Source of the DNA: Terfezia claveryi
Taxonomy: Eukaryota > Ascomycota > Pezizomycetes > Pezizales > Pezizaceae
Direction: 5' to 3'
DNA: 64,000 nucleotides
NCBI GenBank assembly: GCA_015179025.1
Contig: WHUX01000066.1
Coordinates: forward strand, 124,001-188,000
This document shows, in pieces, positions 32,537 to 42,499 of the stretch. The position numbers were made by a program, and so were the translations under genes. A model generated the notes under the pieces. It did no database searches and had not been told where the DNA came from. It saw nothing but the letters and a program-made list of their open reading frames with translations. Positions within the stretch are counted from its first letter, which is position 1; the number at the start of each line of letters is the position of its first letter.

Positions 32537-33395
32537 ATATCATTTCAAGTTCTCCTTGACCTGGTTTCGGCGATTCCGAAAATGCAACCACATCAGTTAC
32601 CGAACTCCAACAAATAAGGCTCAACAGAAGCCAATTGATTCTCTACCTTTGATCTAAGCATTTCATCAATTCATTCGTCGAATCTCTACTCCAAAGCTAC
32701 ACTATGATAAGGTTCAACATGATATTGGCGTATATATGCTTGGAAATATTGTCAATATGGATTAGATACCATTGCCATTTGAATTCATGGATGGTCGTAC
32801 ATATGCAACAACTGGTGAAAAGACCATTTGGGTTAAGAGTACTGGTAGTGGTTTAGACAAGCGCCAGGCAACAGTCCAACTTACAATTTTTGGGGATGGT
32901 GTTCCTCAAATCAAGCCATTGATTGTTTTTAAAGGTAAAGGTATGAAGATTACGAAATTGGAAAAACAAAGTTGAGATAAAGGGGTGGTAGTTGACTTTC
33001 AAGTCAATGCATGGGTAGATGAAGCTGTAACTTTAACATGGCTTAAATGCCAGTGGAAAGCAGCTGGTGCAGATGGGATTTTCAGTACATTACCTCGGAT
33101 GCTAGTTTTAGATGTGCACAAACCTCAAAAGACTTCAACTATCAAAAAAACGATGAAGGATATGCATACAGTTCCCGTTATAGTTCCTCCTGGATGTACA
33201 AGTCTAGTTCAACCACTAGATGTATCAGTTCATGCACCATTCAAGAAACAACTTGATAAGATATCACAATCGCACTATGCCACCAATCTTGACAATTGGA
33301 TGGAGAATAAATATACTGCTTCCCAATGGCGAATTCTTATGACCAAATGGGTAGCCGAGGCATGGAAGTTAGTATCTGCCAACCGTGATATGATT

Positions 33396-33447
33396 GTAAG
33401 CTCAATTTATAAATCCTCCCACATGTATACTTAGCTAACACTCCTAG
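33396..33447 (+). other. Intron 2 of pogo-2 transposase
   Basis: 52 bp, GTAAGC donor, CTAAC branch site, CTCCTAG acceptor. It sits before the conserved RSFRKCGI block. Confidence 0.88.
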
Positions 33448-33599
33448 ACTCGCTCATTTCGCAAATGTGGAATCACTGTCCCAATTGATGGCACAGCGGA
33501 CTCTGAGATTCATATTGAAGGAATCCCGAACTATACAGTCCCTGAGTGGCAATTACCTCCTGAGTTGGAAGACCAACCCGACCTACCAACAGACACAGA

Positions 33600-33958
33600 T
33601 TTTTTTTTTTTTTTTAAATACTTGGTACTCCTATGCAGCCCCGTTAGGGGGGCTATGAGGAGCCACACGGAAGCCCGGTGGATTCAAGGGGGAGGCAAGT
33701 TAATCTGCCAACCCCACGCAAACTAAATACACGAACTTGGAGGAGGCCCCATGCTGTAATTAACGGGCTAGCCGATGACCCGGAGGCCTGACTGGGTCTC
33801 GACCACAGATTGATGAACTTGAAGGACTCGCAGGTAAAATGAACTTGAACAAGAGGGGATTCGTAAATATTCGAACTCATGCCAAAGGGATTCGTAAATG
33901 ATTCCAACCGTGCGGGGAGAAATAACCAGAAAGAAATAAGAACTAAAGTGGGACTCGA
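33600..33958 (-). mobile_element. LINE-1 3' end in the pogo-2 coding exon
   Basis: The copy is 5'-truncated, with T-run 33600-33616 and the hairpin block. It is flanked by the exact 9-bp duplication AGACACAGA at 33591-33599 and 33959-33967. Removing it restores the acidic transposase tail in frame. Confidence 0.93.
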
Positions 33959-34560
33959 AGACACAGAGGATGAAAGTTCAGATCTAGAGATTGTGGATGA
34001 CGAAGAGGAAGCGGCTGGAAGTGACAATGAGCAGGGAGATTATATTACGGAAGAAGAGGCTGTTCAATATGCTACCATTACGCTTGGGGAGGAGATCGTG
34101 TAAATAGATATCAATTATTCTACTGTGTCGTTCCGGAATTTTTTTTTTTTTCCCCGGAAATTCTTTTATAAGAAAGTATCTCGTGTTTAAGCTAGTATCG
34201 CATATAAGACAGTAAATTTAAGGCCCCTCCGACCGCCCGTTCGTGAATAAGACAGCATTCTTACTTGCGAATTAATACGGTAAGTCCAGTTTATTTTCCT
34301 CCCGGGTCACCAATCCTTAGTTCCTTTCAGTTCTTCAAGTTAGGAGGCTCAGTCAGGCCCACGGGTCTTCGGCCAGTCCGTTAATGACAGCATGGGGCCT
34401 CCTCTCCGTCCGTGTATTTAGTTTGCGCGGGGTTGGCAGATTAACTTGCCTCTCCCTTCAATCCACCCGGGTTTCCGGGTGGCTCCTCATGGCCCCCCTA
34501 ACGGGGCCGCATAGGTAGTAACTAGTTTTAAAAAAAAAAAAAAAAAAAAATCATTCTCAG

Positions 34561-34761
34561 AATCTCGGTCTGATGATCCAGTCCGACCAGTCCGACCAGT
34601 CCGGCCCAGTCCGCCCAGTCCGCCCAGTCCATCTACTACCTGCTCTTGTGGGTATGCATGCCGGCCTGACAATTCAGGCCAGTCCGCGGCTGAGTTCAAG
34701 CCGGTCCAGGCCGGCCTGGGCCTGCTTGACGGCCGGACTGGCCGGCCCGATCAAAATACTG
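34561..34761 (+). mobile_element. 3' terminus of the outer hAT element
   Basis: It carries a short CAGTCCG array, then the sequence matching (in reverse) the left 150 bp of the deleted hAT at 13063, ending ATCAAAATACTG. It is the far half of the element opened at 12568. Confidence 0.88.
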
Positions 34762-35350
34762 ACAAATATAGCTTGATTGAATCGCTCAAAAAAGCTGAAA
34801 TTCGATACCGGTGCAAAAGTTATATAGGTTATATAGAGCAATACAGCTTGCAGTGCGTCTAGTTCTATATACAGTAAGCAGCTTGAGTCTATACTAATAT
34901 GGCTTACAGAGTGGACCTCTGGGGAACCTATGGCTGCTAGTAGTGGTTGTTGTGGGTGGCGTGGGGGGGTGGGGTGGTGGTTATACTTTTTTTTTTTTTA
35001 AATACTTATTACTCCTATGCAGCCCCGGGTTTTTTTACTAGAGGGGTGGTCATACGGGGTATTGAGGGTTTAGGTGCTATAGAAGGTTCAGAGTAGACGG
35101 AGCGGGTTGGAGATGTTAAATTTGGGTTTTTCGAGTGTTTTTATCCTATATTCATTGTTCTTACTGCAACGATATTGCATATGTTGATGGAGATATTAGA
35201 ATGTTACTGCATGTGGCAGGGGAGCCCGTGTCGATCGTCACGTGAGTCGATCGTTACGCAGTTAGTGATACTAATTTTTCTCTTCGTTCTAGTCTGGCGT
35301 CTTCGTTTGTTTGCAGAAACACCTAGCAGTAGGGTCTTGGCATGAGACTA
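34762..35350. other. No gene seen; 40-bp LINE-1 tail inside
   Basis: A T-run with the last bases of LINE-1 lies at 34987-35027 (minus strand). The rest is G/T-rich and unassigned. Confidence 0.5.
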
Positions 35351-36498
35351 ATGTTCCGGGCCCACAGCGAGAAAATTAAACTCGCGAGAGGCCCGGGCCC
35401 ACAGCGAGACCACCCATCTCCTGGCTGGCCCGGGCCCAGCGGGAGAATACGGAATGGCCGGGCCACCCGCGAGTATGAGAAAATTGAGGTTCATGGTATA
35501 TTGATAATTTCGATGATATGGCTGTCGGGCTCACAGTTGTTCCCATACAGGACTTGCACTAATAAAACGTACGCATCCCGATTCACCAATCCCATCCTAG
35601 TATGCAGCAAATGTTCAATCCACGCTGCTTACAAAACAACCACTTAAAAAAAAAAAAAAAAAAATACAAAACAACCACCACCAGATACAAAATAATCACT
35701 GCAACAAATGAACAAATGCGTAAAATTATCACCATACTAGCACAAACCACATATATTAACTAAAAAAAAACGTAGAATGCGACAAGCAAAAATAAAAAAG
35801 AAAGTAATAAATTAATAACGACAAATAATACGATGGAAGAAAAAAAAAAAAGCCCGATCATTGAGCTTTTTCTTATTTCTTTTGTAAACCCGACCATTGA
35901 GCTCTATAGTTATTAGATAAACGCTGGGGAGTATCAATGATCTGGTTTTTTAATTTATTTTTGTCGACGCATTATATTTTATGTTATTTTTTAATTTTTT
36001 ATCGTTTGCCTGTTTTTGCCTGTCGCATGTTATGTTTTTTTTGTTTTGTTTTCAACTAGCTTTAGGTTAATATTATTGGTTTCTTTGCTGGTGTGGTAAT
36101 AATTTGACTCGTATTTTGGGTTTGTTTATTTCTTGGTGCGGTCATTGTTTTGTATGCAATGTGGACACCTATCAACCAATAGGTTAGTTTTGCGCCGTGT
36201 GAAGAGTGGCTCCGCGTGATACTAAATGTAAATATAAAGGCAAATTTCCAACCCGCCCTGTTCCTACCCGAGAATGTATAGATGTACTGCCCGATGTCAT
36301 CTCGTTCCAGTTTATTTAATGTCTGATCTCATTTCCTACCTTACTCGCACTTTGTATTGCATCGCGTGCTTATTCCACGTTATATCTGCTATATATCAAT
36401 TTTACTTACTTGGGTACTTAATTATGAGCTCCCGTTTCTCCCGAGGGGCCCGGGCCCACAGCGAGAACAGTTGTTGTCTCGCTGTGGGCCCGGAACAC
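35351..36498. mobile_element. 1.15-kb TIR element without recognised gene
   Basis: Ends are inverted repeats (A/G)TGTTCCGGGCCCACAGCGAG with TA on both sides (35349-35350, 36499-36500). Extra GGGCCCACAGCGAG copies lie just inside both ends, partly inverted, so each end can fold. The interior is AT-rich with no transposase. TA duplication suggests a Tc1/mariner or pogo derivative. Confidence 0.75.
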
Positions 36499-36660
36499 TA
36501 ACATGATCTTTCATCGCTCTGATAGCTCTGAAGCTCCCACGTCAATCACCATCATATCAACAACGCAGAAATTGCTCTCCTTTTCTCATACCATCCCCCC
36601 GCTCGCAAAGAACTGTTACAGAAGGCGTCGCGGTTCCACTTACAAACGATCTCTGCTACG

Positions 36661-36915
36661 ATGTCCGTGACTAACGAAGTTCCCCCGACTCTCGACGAGA
36701 TGATATTTGCAATCTCTCACATCAACTATAACACTGTCTACCAACCGTTGTCGCCTCCACCCCCTTCTACGGATCGCTTATCTGCTTCTCTAGACAATAT
36801 TACCAAACCGTCGCCAACAAAAACGCTCACAAATGCTGACACTGATGTTGATGAGGATAACAGCGAAAATGAAGAGGACAATGATGAAGAAAATCGGGCT
36901 ATGTCCGTGAGTTAG
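36661..36915 (+). CDS. Short acidic ORF, unrecognised
   Basis: 84 codons from ATG to TAG, with a Pro/Ser-rich middle and an acidic end (DVDEDNSENEEDNDEE). It overlaps nothing else and runs up to the mariner relic. The 10 bases ATGTCCGTGA at its start recur at its end (36901-36910), so the segment may be an insert and not a gene. Low support. Confidence 0.25.
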   Translation: MSVTNEVPPTLDEMIFAISHINYNTVYQPLSPPPPSTDRLSASLDNITKPSPTKTLTNADTDVDEDNSENEEDNDEENRAMSVS

Positions 36916-37205
36916 GTTGGTTACAAAATGAAGGATGGAAGGTTGCAGATCACCCAGCTTGCTCACCAGATCTCAACCCTATTGGGCATGTTTGGCGATA
37001 TCTTAAGCGGATTTTATGCCAGAGATTTCCAGATATTGCAACCTGTCGGGGAAGGCCAGCGACTGTCAAGAAAAGGTTGGCAGATTGCTTGTTAGAGGCT
37101 TGGAAAGAGATTCCATCTACTTTATTTGATTCTTTAACAAGATCTATGCCTCGCTGAGTGGCAGCTGTGATTAAGGCAGAGGGATGGTATACGACGAAAT
37201 ATTGA
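36916..37205 (+). pseudogene. Tc1/mariner transposase C-terminus
   Basis: The frame reads GWLQNEGWKVADHPACSPDL, then NPIGHVWRYLKR, then a helical tail ending near TGA 37203. SPDLNPIE is the block with the third catalytic residue of Tc1 elements; here it reads NPIG, so the Glu is replaced by Gly. A TGA at about 37154 further breaks it. The upstream catalytic part is absent. Confidence 0.85.
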
Positions 37206-37548
37206 GATCGCTGGACCAGCAGGACTGGAGGTAGGCCTTGTAATATATATAAGTATATATATGTATGGAGATTTAGGTAGACATGTCTTCCCTGTATGAC
37301 GTGGTTTCACATTGCTGCATAGAAGCTGCATAAAAGAGGGGGTGCGCGGATACTTTCGCAGGGGTACTGTACATATACACATACATATATGCCGTCCACA
37401 CATACATTAGCACATCTAGTACACTCGCACGTCCGTACATATGCTTCTTATTTGTTAGATGCAGTGATCCGTGACTGGTCATACATCTGTTCATCTGCAG
37501 TTGCCAGAAGAACTCCGTCGACTTATAATTGATTAGGAGTTGTTTACA
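37206..37548. other. No gene seen
   Basis: It contains TATATATAAGTATATATATGTA-like alternating AT near 37245 and repeated ACATATA motifs. No coding region was recognised. Confidence 0.4.
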
Positions 37549-37606
37549 GTGTAGTCTCGATCATTTTGGTGCGTGGTCTCGATCATTTTGGTGCCACGCA
37601 CCATTC
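37549..37606. repeat. Mariner-like terminal repeat, tandem
   Basis: TA then CAGTGTAGTCTCGATCATT opens the segment, and GTCTCGATCATTTTGGTGC occurs twice. It looks like the left end of a Tc1/mariner-type element pointing right. I found no matching right end. Confidence 0.4.
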
Positions 37607-37712
37607 CGAACCGGTCTCCTATACAAAAAATTAATAAATTGCGCCAGACCCTCTGCGAGGGTTAGTGCAATAGTCAAGATACTTCATTCAATACCACACA
37701 TCTCCAAACAGC

Positions 37713-38494
37713 ATGGCCTCTAACAAACGCAAAACCGCCCCCCCTCTTCATGATGAGGATATACTCCCTGCAGTCCAACGACGCCAATCAACGAGAACCC
37801 CTCGTACGATACTATTCCCGTCAAAACTCTTACATTCGACCTCATTCTGGTCACATTTGGGCTGACTTACTCGGAATCCTTTTATGCCTATTCGAGGTTC
37901 TACTTTATTGACATCCCCCACGCCGGAGAAAATGGTCCTTGACACCAGCCTCATTAATTATTCCTGCTCTGCCCTCTTTTGCGATTCAGTTCTCTGTACC
38001 AAAAGCTATTCCCCCGCGAGACCGAGGCTATCTGCAGGATTGCTGTGGACCAAGCATTCCTGGAGGTAGCTGCTATCATCTCCGGTGCAGTTGAGGATTG
38101 GAGTAACGCCATTGCAATCCCTAATGCTACCTCTGAAATAATCCTCAGAACCCTCCACGACACCGGCCGTCACACTCCGGTTGACCTATCCCGTCGTGTT
38201 CTGTGCCTAGCTGAAGTTCATGTGCACTCTCCGGTACACAGGAAACAGCAAAGGGTCAGATCAGGTGAATCAAGTGGCATTAAGGAAGTAGTCTACACTG
38301 GGCGAATCGACTACGCAGTTGCCCTCCAAGATCCGGAGACCCAGCATCTCACGTCATACCTCATCTTGGTCGAGGCCAAGCGAGAATCTGAGTTCAACAA
38401 GGCCCGCGCCCAAGTGCTTGGCTATGCCGCCTGTATTTGGGAAGCCCGAAAGCAAAAAGGGGCTCGGCTCGATTGCACAACATATGGGCAATAA
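37713..38494 (+). pseudogene. PD-(D/E)XK nuclease-like gene, degenerate
   Basis: A start at 37713 gives a short basic N-terminus, then a stop near 37862. The main frame (37979-38494) lacks its own ATG but encodes 171 residues. The segment YTGRIDYAVAL, then LILVEAKRE, then ARAQVLGYAACI has the spacing of a PD-(D/E)XK fold (Asp, Glu-x-Lys and the helix with Gln). Fungal genomes contain many uncharacterised proteins of this kind, often near transposons. Frame breaks before 37979 indicate decay. Function and partners are unknown; the catalytic residues named are intact. Confidence 0.55.
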
Positions 38495-38822
38495 CGAGAG
38501 TCGGACAGAACCCTGCCCGACTCTCAAAACAGGAACAAACACAGGGTTGTGACACTATCCCCCCTTTTTTTTTTTTTTTTTTTTGAAGTCTATACGTCTA
38601 TGGAGCCTAAGGCTATGAGACGGCCCCGTTCCCTCATCTTAAAAGACTCGGTACATCCACGGGACAACGGATTGCATGAACGCCCAGCCTTCCGAACCAA
38701 AGAGACCAAACCGAAATAACCCCTTCCTCCCCCACCACGCCCCCCTACGGGCCAAACCCCAATGAAGATTTCATCCTCCGCCACGCCCTTTCCCGGCCCT
38801 CCCCTGCCCCCGAGCATCCTGC

Positions 38823-41800
38823 TCATACCAAGTCCAAACTAGCGAAGAAGGTTTCCGCAAGGTCCACAAAGGCCCCCTTCCGCCCGTCCTTGACCTTTTT
38901 TAACCACCTCTTTCTGTCATCCACTTCCTCCCAGGTGCTCCATCTTCTGCCCAACGCTTCCCCCCGGGAGCAGGCCAGAGCTACATGCTTACCCGTCTCA
39001 GTGTATTCACCACACCTACGACATACAGGGTCGACTGTATCATCCAGCTTTGCCTGCCAGGATCGAAGGTTCCCCTTTCCTGTCCTGTAGTGGGTGTAGT
39101 TAACCCTTGCCCTCCTCTCCCACTTCACCACCCTACCCATCCCTGATCCCATAACCTTTCTCTCCTCCTCCCTCTTTCTTCTCCATTCCTGGTTCAGGCC
39201 GCCTTCTGTAATAACCGAGTCTGAGGGCTCCCTCTCCTTAGCACCCATTTTTGCCAGCTGGTCGGCCTGTTCATTGCCAGAGATCTCTACATGGGCTTTA
39301 ACCCATCCCAACCTTACTGCCCTCCTGCCCAACCTCACCTCCCGATCCCTTATGTGTAAGATTATGCTGACCAGGTCCGAGGTCCTCGCCTTCCCCATTC
39401 TGACTGCATTCTTGATTGCTGCAATTGCTGCTTGTGAGTCTGACAAGATAAGCAATTTCTACTCGGGATTTGCCATTTCCAAGGCTCTCTCTATGCCTGT
39501 GACCTCTCTGTCCCACACCATACATATTTGACCCAGCCCAGTATAGCCCCTCACCTTCCCTCCCTGTGAACACCATCCACTACCTACCCCTCTCTTTTCG
39601 CTCATACTACTATTAGTATAAACTATAGCAGCGTCCTCCTTGACTTCTGCTATCTTTTCTTCCCACCTGTCTGGTGCTGAGTTCCTTGTCAAACCTAGGT
39701 CCACTATCAGGACTTCCACTAGGATTGGAACCTCACCTCCTAGGCTAATCCTCTCATTCCCTTTCTCTTTCAGCACCCCTGCCTTACTACAAATAGCTGA
39801 TATTACTGAAGTGAATCTATCCAATAGGGGGAACGGTTCCCCAAAATAGTACTAGAGTCTTCCCTTCTCCACATTCCTCCTTTTTACCCCATCTCCTATC
39901 TATAGGTCACCCAATACCTTGGGGTCCCTCATTATTTTAGCTATTAATCTAGCCTGAGTTGCATCTAAAGCTATTCTTGGGGACTTTACACCTACGATCT
40001 GGCTAACTAACTCTCTGCGGAAGCCATAGGTTGCATTTACACATTTTTTTAAGACCTGGTATTGGAGTTTCTCAAACTCCTCTTCCTAGTCCTTTTGCCC
40101 CCTCCAGGTGAGTTCTGTCTTCCATAATGCTACCACCCTTACTATTCCTATATAGGCTGCCCTCTAGCTGGTAGCACTCATACCCCAATTGGAGTTCCCA
40201 AGCCCCCCAGTTGGCCCAGCATCTTCCTTGCCTTGTCTATCTTATCCCTCTAATGTTTTATAAATATTAAGCTCTTGTCCATGATGAATCCCACCTACTT
40301 TACCCGCTTAACGTTTATGTTCTTTTTCCTCCTCTTCTGCCTTACTACCATCTTCTCATGCTTGGAGTTTTCCAGTGGTAGGTGACATTCCTCTACTACC
40401 CTATAGACTGCCTCATCAGCCCTTTCCAGGATCTTATTCATGTTCACCCTGCTGGCCCTATCTTTTCCCCATATGCATACATTGAGATGTAGGTCATTGA
40501 CATATGAGGGTATCTCATTGTCGAAGAGTGCCACCTTCTTACACTCCCTCTCCATCTTCCGAATGATTGGGGCTATCCATATTAGGAACACTACTGGTGA
40601 AAGTGGAGACCCTTGTGGTGACTTTAGATTCGTCTTACTCCTGCCCCTTATTCTCCCATCCTATTCCAAGTCAAATTCCTTAGCCTGGAAGAACTTTCTG
40701 ATCCAGGGAATTTATTTTCTCCCTTTCTCTGATTTTTCTAATTCCCGAACTATATCTTCTTCCCTTATATTTTGGAACCCTCCCTTTACATCCCAAAATG
40801 CCCACCCCACAGCCCTGTCTTTAGCCAAGCACCTTTGGGCTCTTATTACTGTATGGAGTGTAGCCTCCATAGCCAACTTACCTCTTACCAAGCCAAACTG
40901 GTACTTATATAAAAGGCCTGATCTTTGTAGCCACTCTGCTACCACCTTCTCTCCAAGTTTGCCAATGCAGTTAATGAGGTTGATGGGCCTCCACCCTTTA
41001 GTCATGGAGTGATCCTTCCCTGGCTTGGAGATCATTACTACCTTGCTAAACTACTAGCTTGTTGGGATTCTCTCCTGTCTCAAGTTTCTAGCTACCTCCC
41101 TAATTATCTCCTCCTCTAGTCTGGTCTTCAGTATGATCTTGATAAAATAGTAGCTGATCCCATCAGGACTGGCTGTCAATTTATTGCTCGTACTCTGTAG
41201 CACCTTTTGTCCTCCCCTTCCTATTCTGTATCCCCTCTCTCTCCTTCCACATTCTCGACTAGCCTCTCCTCAATCTCTTCCTCGCCCAGCTTCCTTTCAT
41301 TTGCCCTTCAGCTAAAGTGATCCCTAATTAGGCCTACAACCTTCTCTTTATCCTTCTACAGCCTTATGCCTTCCATATCCTCTAGGTCCTTTATATACTG
41401 TCTGAGGTACCATGGGTCCTTCACCTATTTTACTACTTCCCATGGGTCCTTTGCACCGTTTTCCTCGCAGAAATTTTGCTAGTACTGCCTTTTCTTCTCC
41501 CTGATCATCCCTCTAATCTTTTCCTTTTGTACCTTCTACCTCTTCACCCTAGCTTCTTAGCTGAGTGTTCCTTCTAACTTCTGTCTTCTGCTCTTTTTCG
41601 TAGCCTTAAGCTAGGTTGATAACTCCTCATCCCACTATTGCTTAGACCTATCCATAATCTGTAGAGTCTTTGAGAGCTAAGCTCATAGTGTTTTCAGCTT
41701 TTTGTATACTGTATTACCTGCCAGCCCTAAATACCACTTGTTCTTCTTGACCTTACTCTTATCTTTTAGGTCTTAGACCATCTCCTCTAGTTTGTTCTAG

Positions 41801-42450
41801 TCTACTGCTTCTCTTGCTTCTATTGGTCCTTCTAAACTCTCCACATCTACTATTTCAGCTTGGATTGCCCAATGGTCCTAAGTAAGTTTTGCGCTTTTCA
41901 CCTTCCCCCATCCCCTTATACCCTTACCTAGAAAGAGGTCTATTCTGCTTCTTTCTAGTTGTCCCCTTCTTACCCTTTCCCAAGTCCATCCTCCCCCACC
42001 ATCTGCTACCTCTAGTCTATAGCCCTCTATCCACTCCCAGTATCCTTCCTCTACTGTCTTCTCTATTGTATACATCCCATAAGCCATTGTGGGCATTCCA
42101 GTCCCCCACTACTGCACTCTCTACTCCTATCCAGCCTCTAATCTTTCTTAGCCATTCCCTCCATCTTGCTCCCTGCCATTTGCTATTTACGTATATCCTT
42201 CCTAGCCTCCTGCCCCCTAAGTTTATAAAGACACTATTATCCTCTTCAGCTACTATCTTTGCCTTTCTATCCCACCTCTTACTCCAGAATGCCAGTACCC
42301 TTCTTTCACTCTTAACTACTAATCCCAAGGTAAAATTAGGGTGGCTTTGTGTCTCTGTTCCCTTCTTGTCTATCCATACTTCTCTAACCAATGCTAAGTC
42401 TACCTTCTCCTCTATGCACTATTCCAGAAATGTGTGGGTATTAACGTAAC
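38823..42450 (-). pseudogene. LINE-2 ORF2: endonuclease, reverse transcriptase, RNase H
   Basis: The endonuclease is seen in VVGDWNAHNGLWD (about 42110) and WTWERVRRGQLERSRIDLFL (about 41970). Reverse-transcriptase blocks are GWRPINLINCIGKLGEK (about 40980), FWDVKGGFQN, PQGSPLSPVVFLIW and SYVNDLHL (about 40500), where the catalytic YVDD reads YVND. RNase H begins VYTNSS (YTDGS expected), with SDSQAAIAA and KAHVEISGNEQAD following. The end is CRRCGEYTETGKHVALAC. The D-to-N changes and in-frame TAG codons (for example before KLLILSDSQ at about 39456) fit G-to-A change. It is dead; it once supplied target cutting and reverse transcription. Confidence 0.9.
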
Positions 42451-42499
42451 ATCTACATATATTCTGGTAGCCTACTTGGAGGCCCTTAATAGTGATTAG

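Larger units (their letters stand above)
31867..34103 (+). pseudogene. pogo-2 transposase, two introns
   Basis: Exons are 31867-32486, 32537-33395 and 33448-34103, the last split by the LINE-1 insert. Introns of 50 and 52 bp have GTAAGT/GTAAGC donors and TAG acceptors, the second with a CTAAC branch site. The frame is kept through both. An N-terminal HTH (YTREFKLAAITYA, RVAQILGISEKMLKSWMEN) and a Tc5-type HTH precede the DDE core: Asp in NIVNMD, Asp in RMLVLDVHK, Asp in LVQPLDVSVHAPFK. The typical RSFRKCGI block begins exon 3. The tail is acidic (EDESSDLEIVDDEEE) and ends TAA... at 34103. TAA at 32655, TAG at 32763 and TGA at 32973 inactivate it. About 588 residues. Confidence 0.92.
31669..34280 (+). 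mobile_element. pogo-2 DNA transposon, with a LINE-1 end inside
   Basis: The inverted ends begin CCGTATTAATTCGCAAG and the TA duplication lies at 31667-31668 and 34281-34282, inside the outer LINE-1 copy. Without the LINE-1 fragment at 33600-33958 it is about 2.2 kb. A CTGTCTTA-type motif recurs in both terminal regions. Two deleted relatives (51-588 and 46122-46707) share these ends. Confidence 0.94.
12569..34550 (+). mobile_element. LINE-1 copy (outer), 5'-truncated, holding two further insertions
   Basis: The copy itself consists of 12569-12752 (C-terminal Cys/His coding end), 31327-31668 and 34283-34550 (3' untranslated region, double hairpin, A-run 34530-34550). It entered the hAT element, making the TCATTCTCAG duplication. 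An opposite-strand LINE-1 (12753-31316) and pogo-2 (31669-34280) later entered it. Removing both rebuilds a continuous LINE-1 3' end. Confidence 0.88.
9736..34761 (+). mobile_element. hAT transposon split by nested insertions
   Basis: The left terminus starts CAGTGTCACCAACCGGCC and the right terminus ends (reversed) with CAGTATTTTGATCGGGCC. The element proper is 9736-12568 plus 34561-34761, about 3.0 kb. A LINE-1 copy with everything nested in it lies between, bounded by the 10-bp duplication TCATTCTCAG (12559-12568 and 34551-34560). Terminal regions contain arrays built on CAGTCCG. The two ends differ in sequence, but the deleted relative at 13063-14716 has the same pair of ends and a clear 8-bp duplication, so both ends are real hAT ends. 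The 8 bp outside this copy (CTTTAAGA and ACAAATAT) do not match. Confidence 0.85.

Noticed and set aside
38823..42450. UAG-to-UGG RNA editing as an explanation for the many TAG codons at Trp positions
   Set aside because: TAA and TGA stops and D-to-N active-site changes occur too, and they fit DNA-level C-to-T mutation better.
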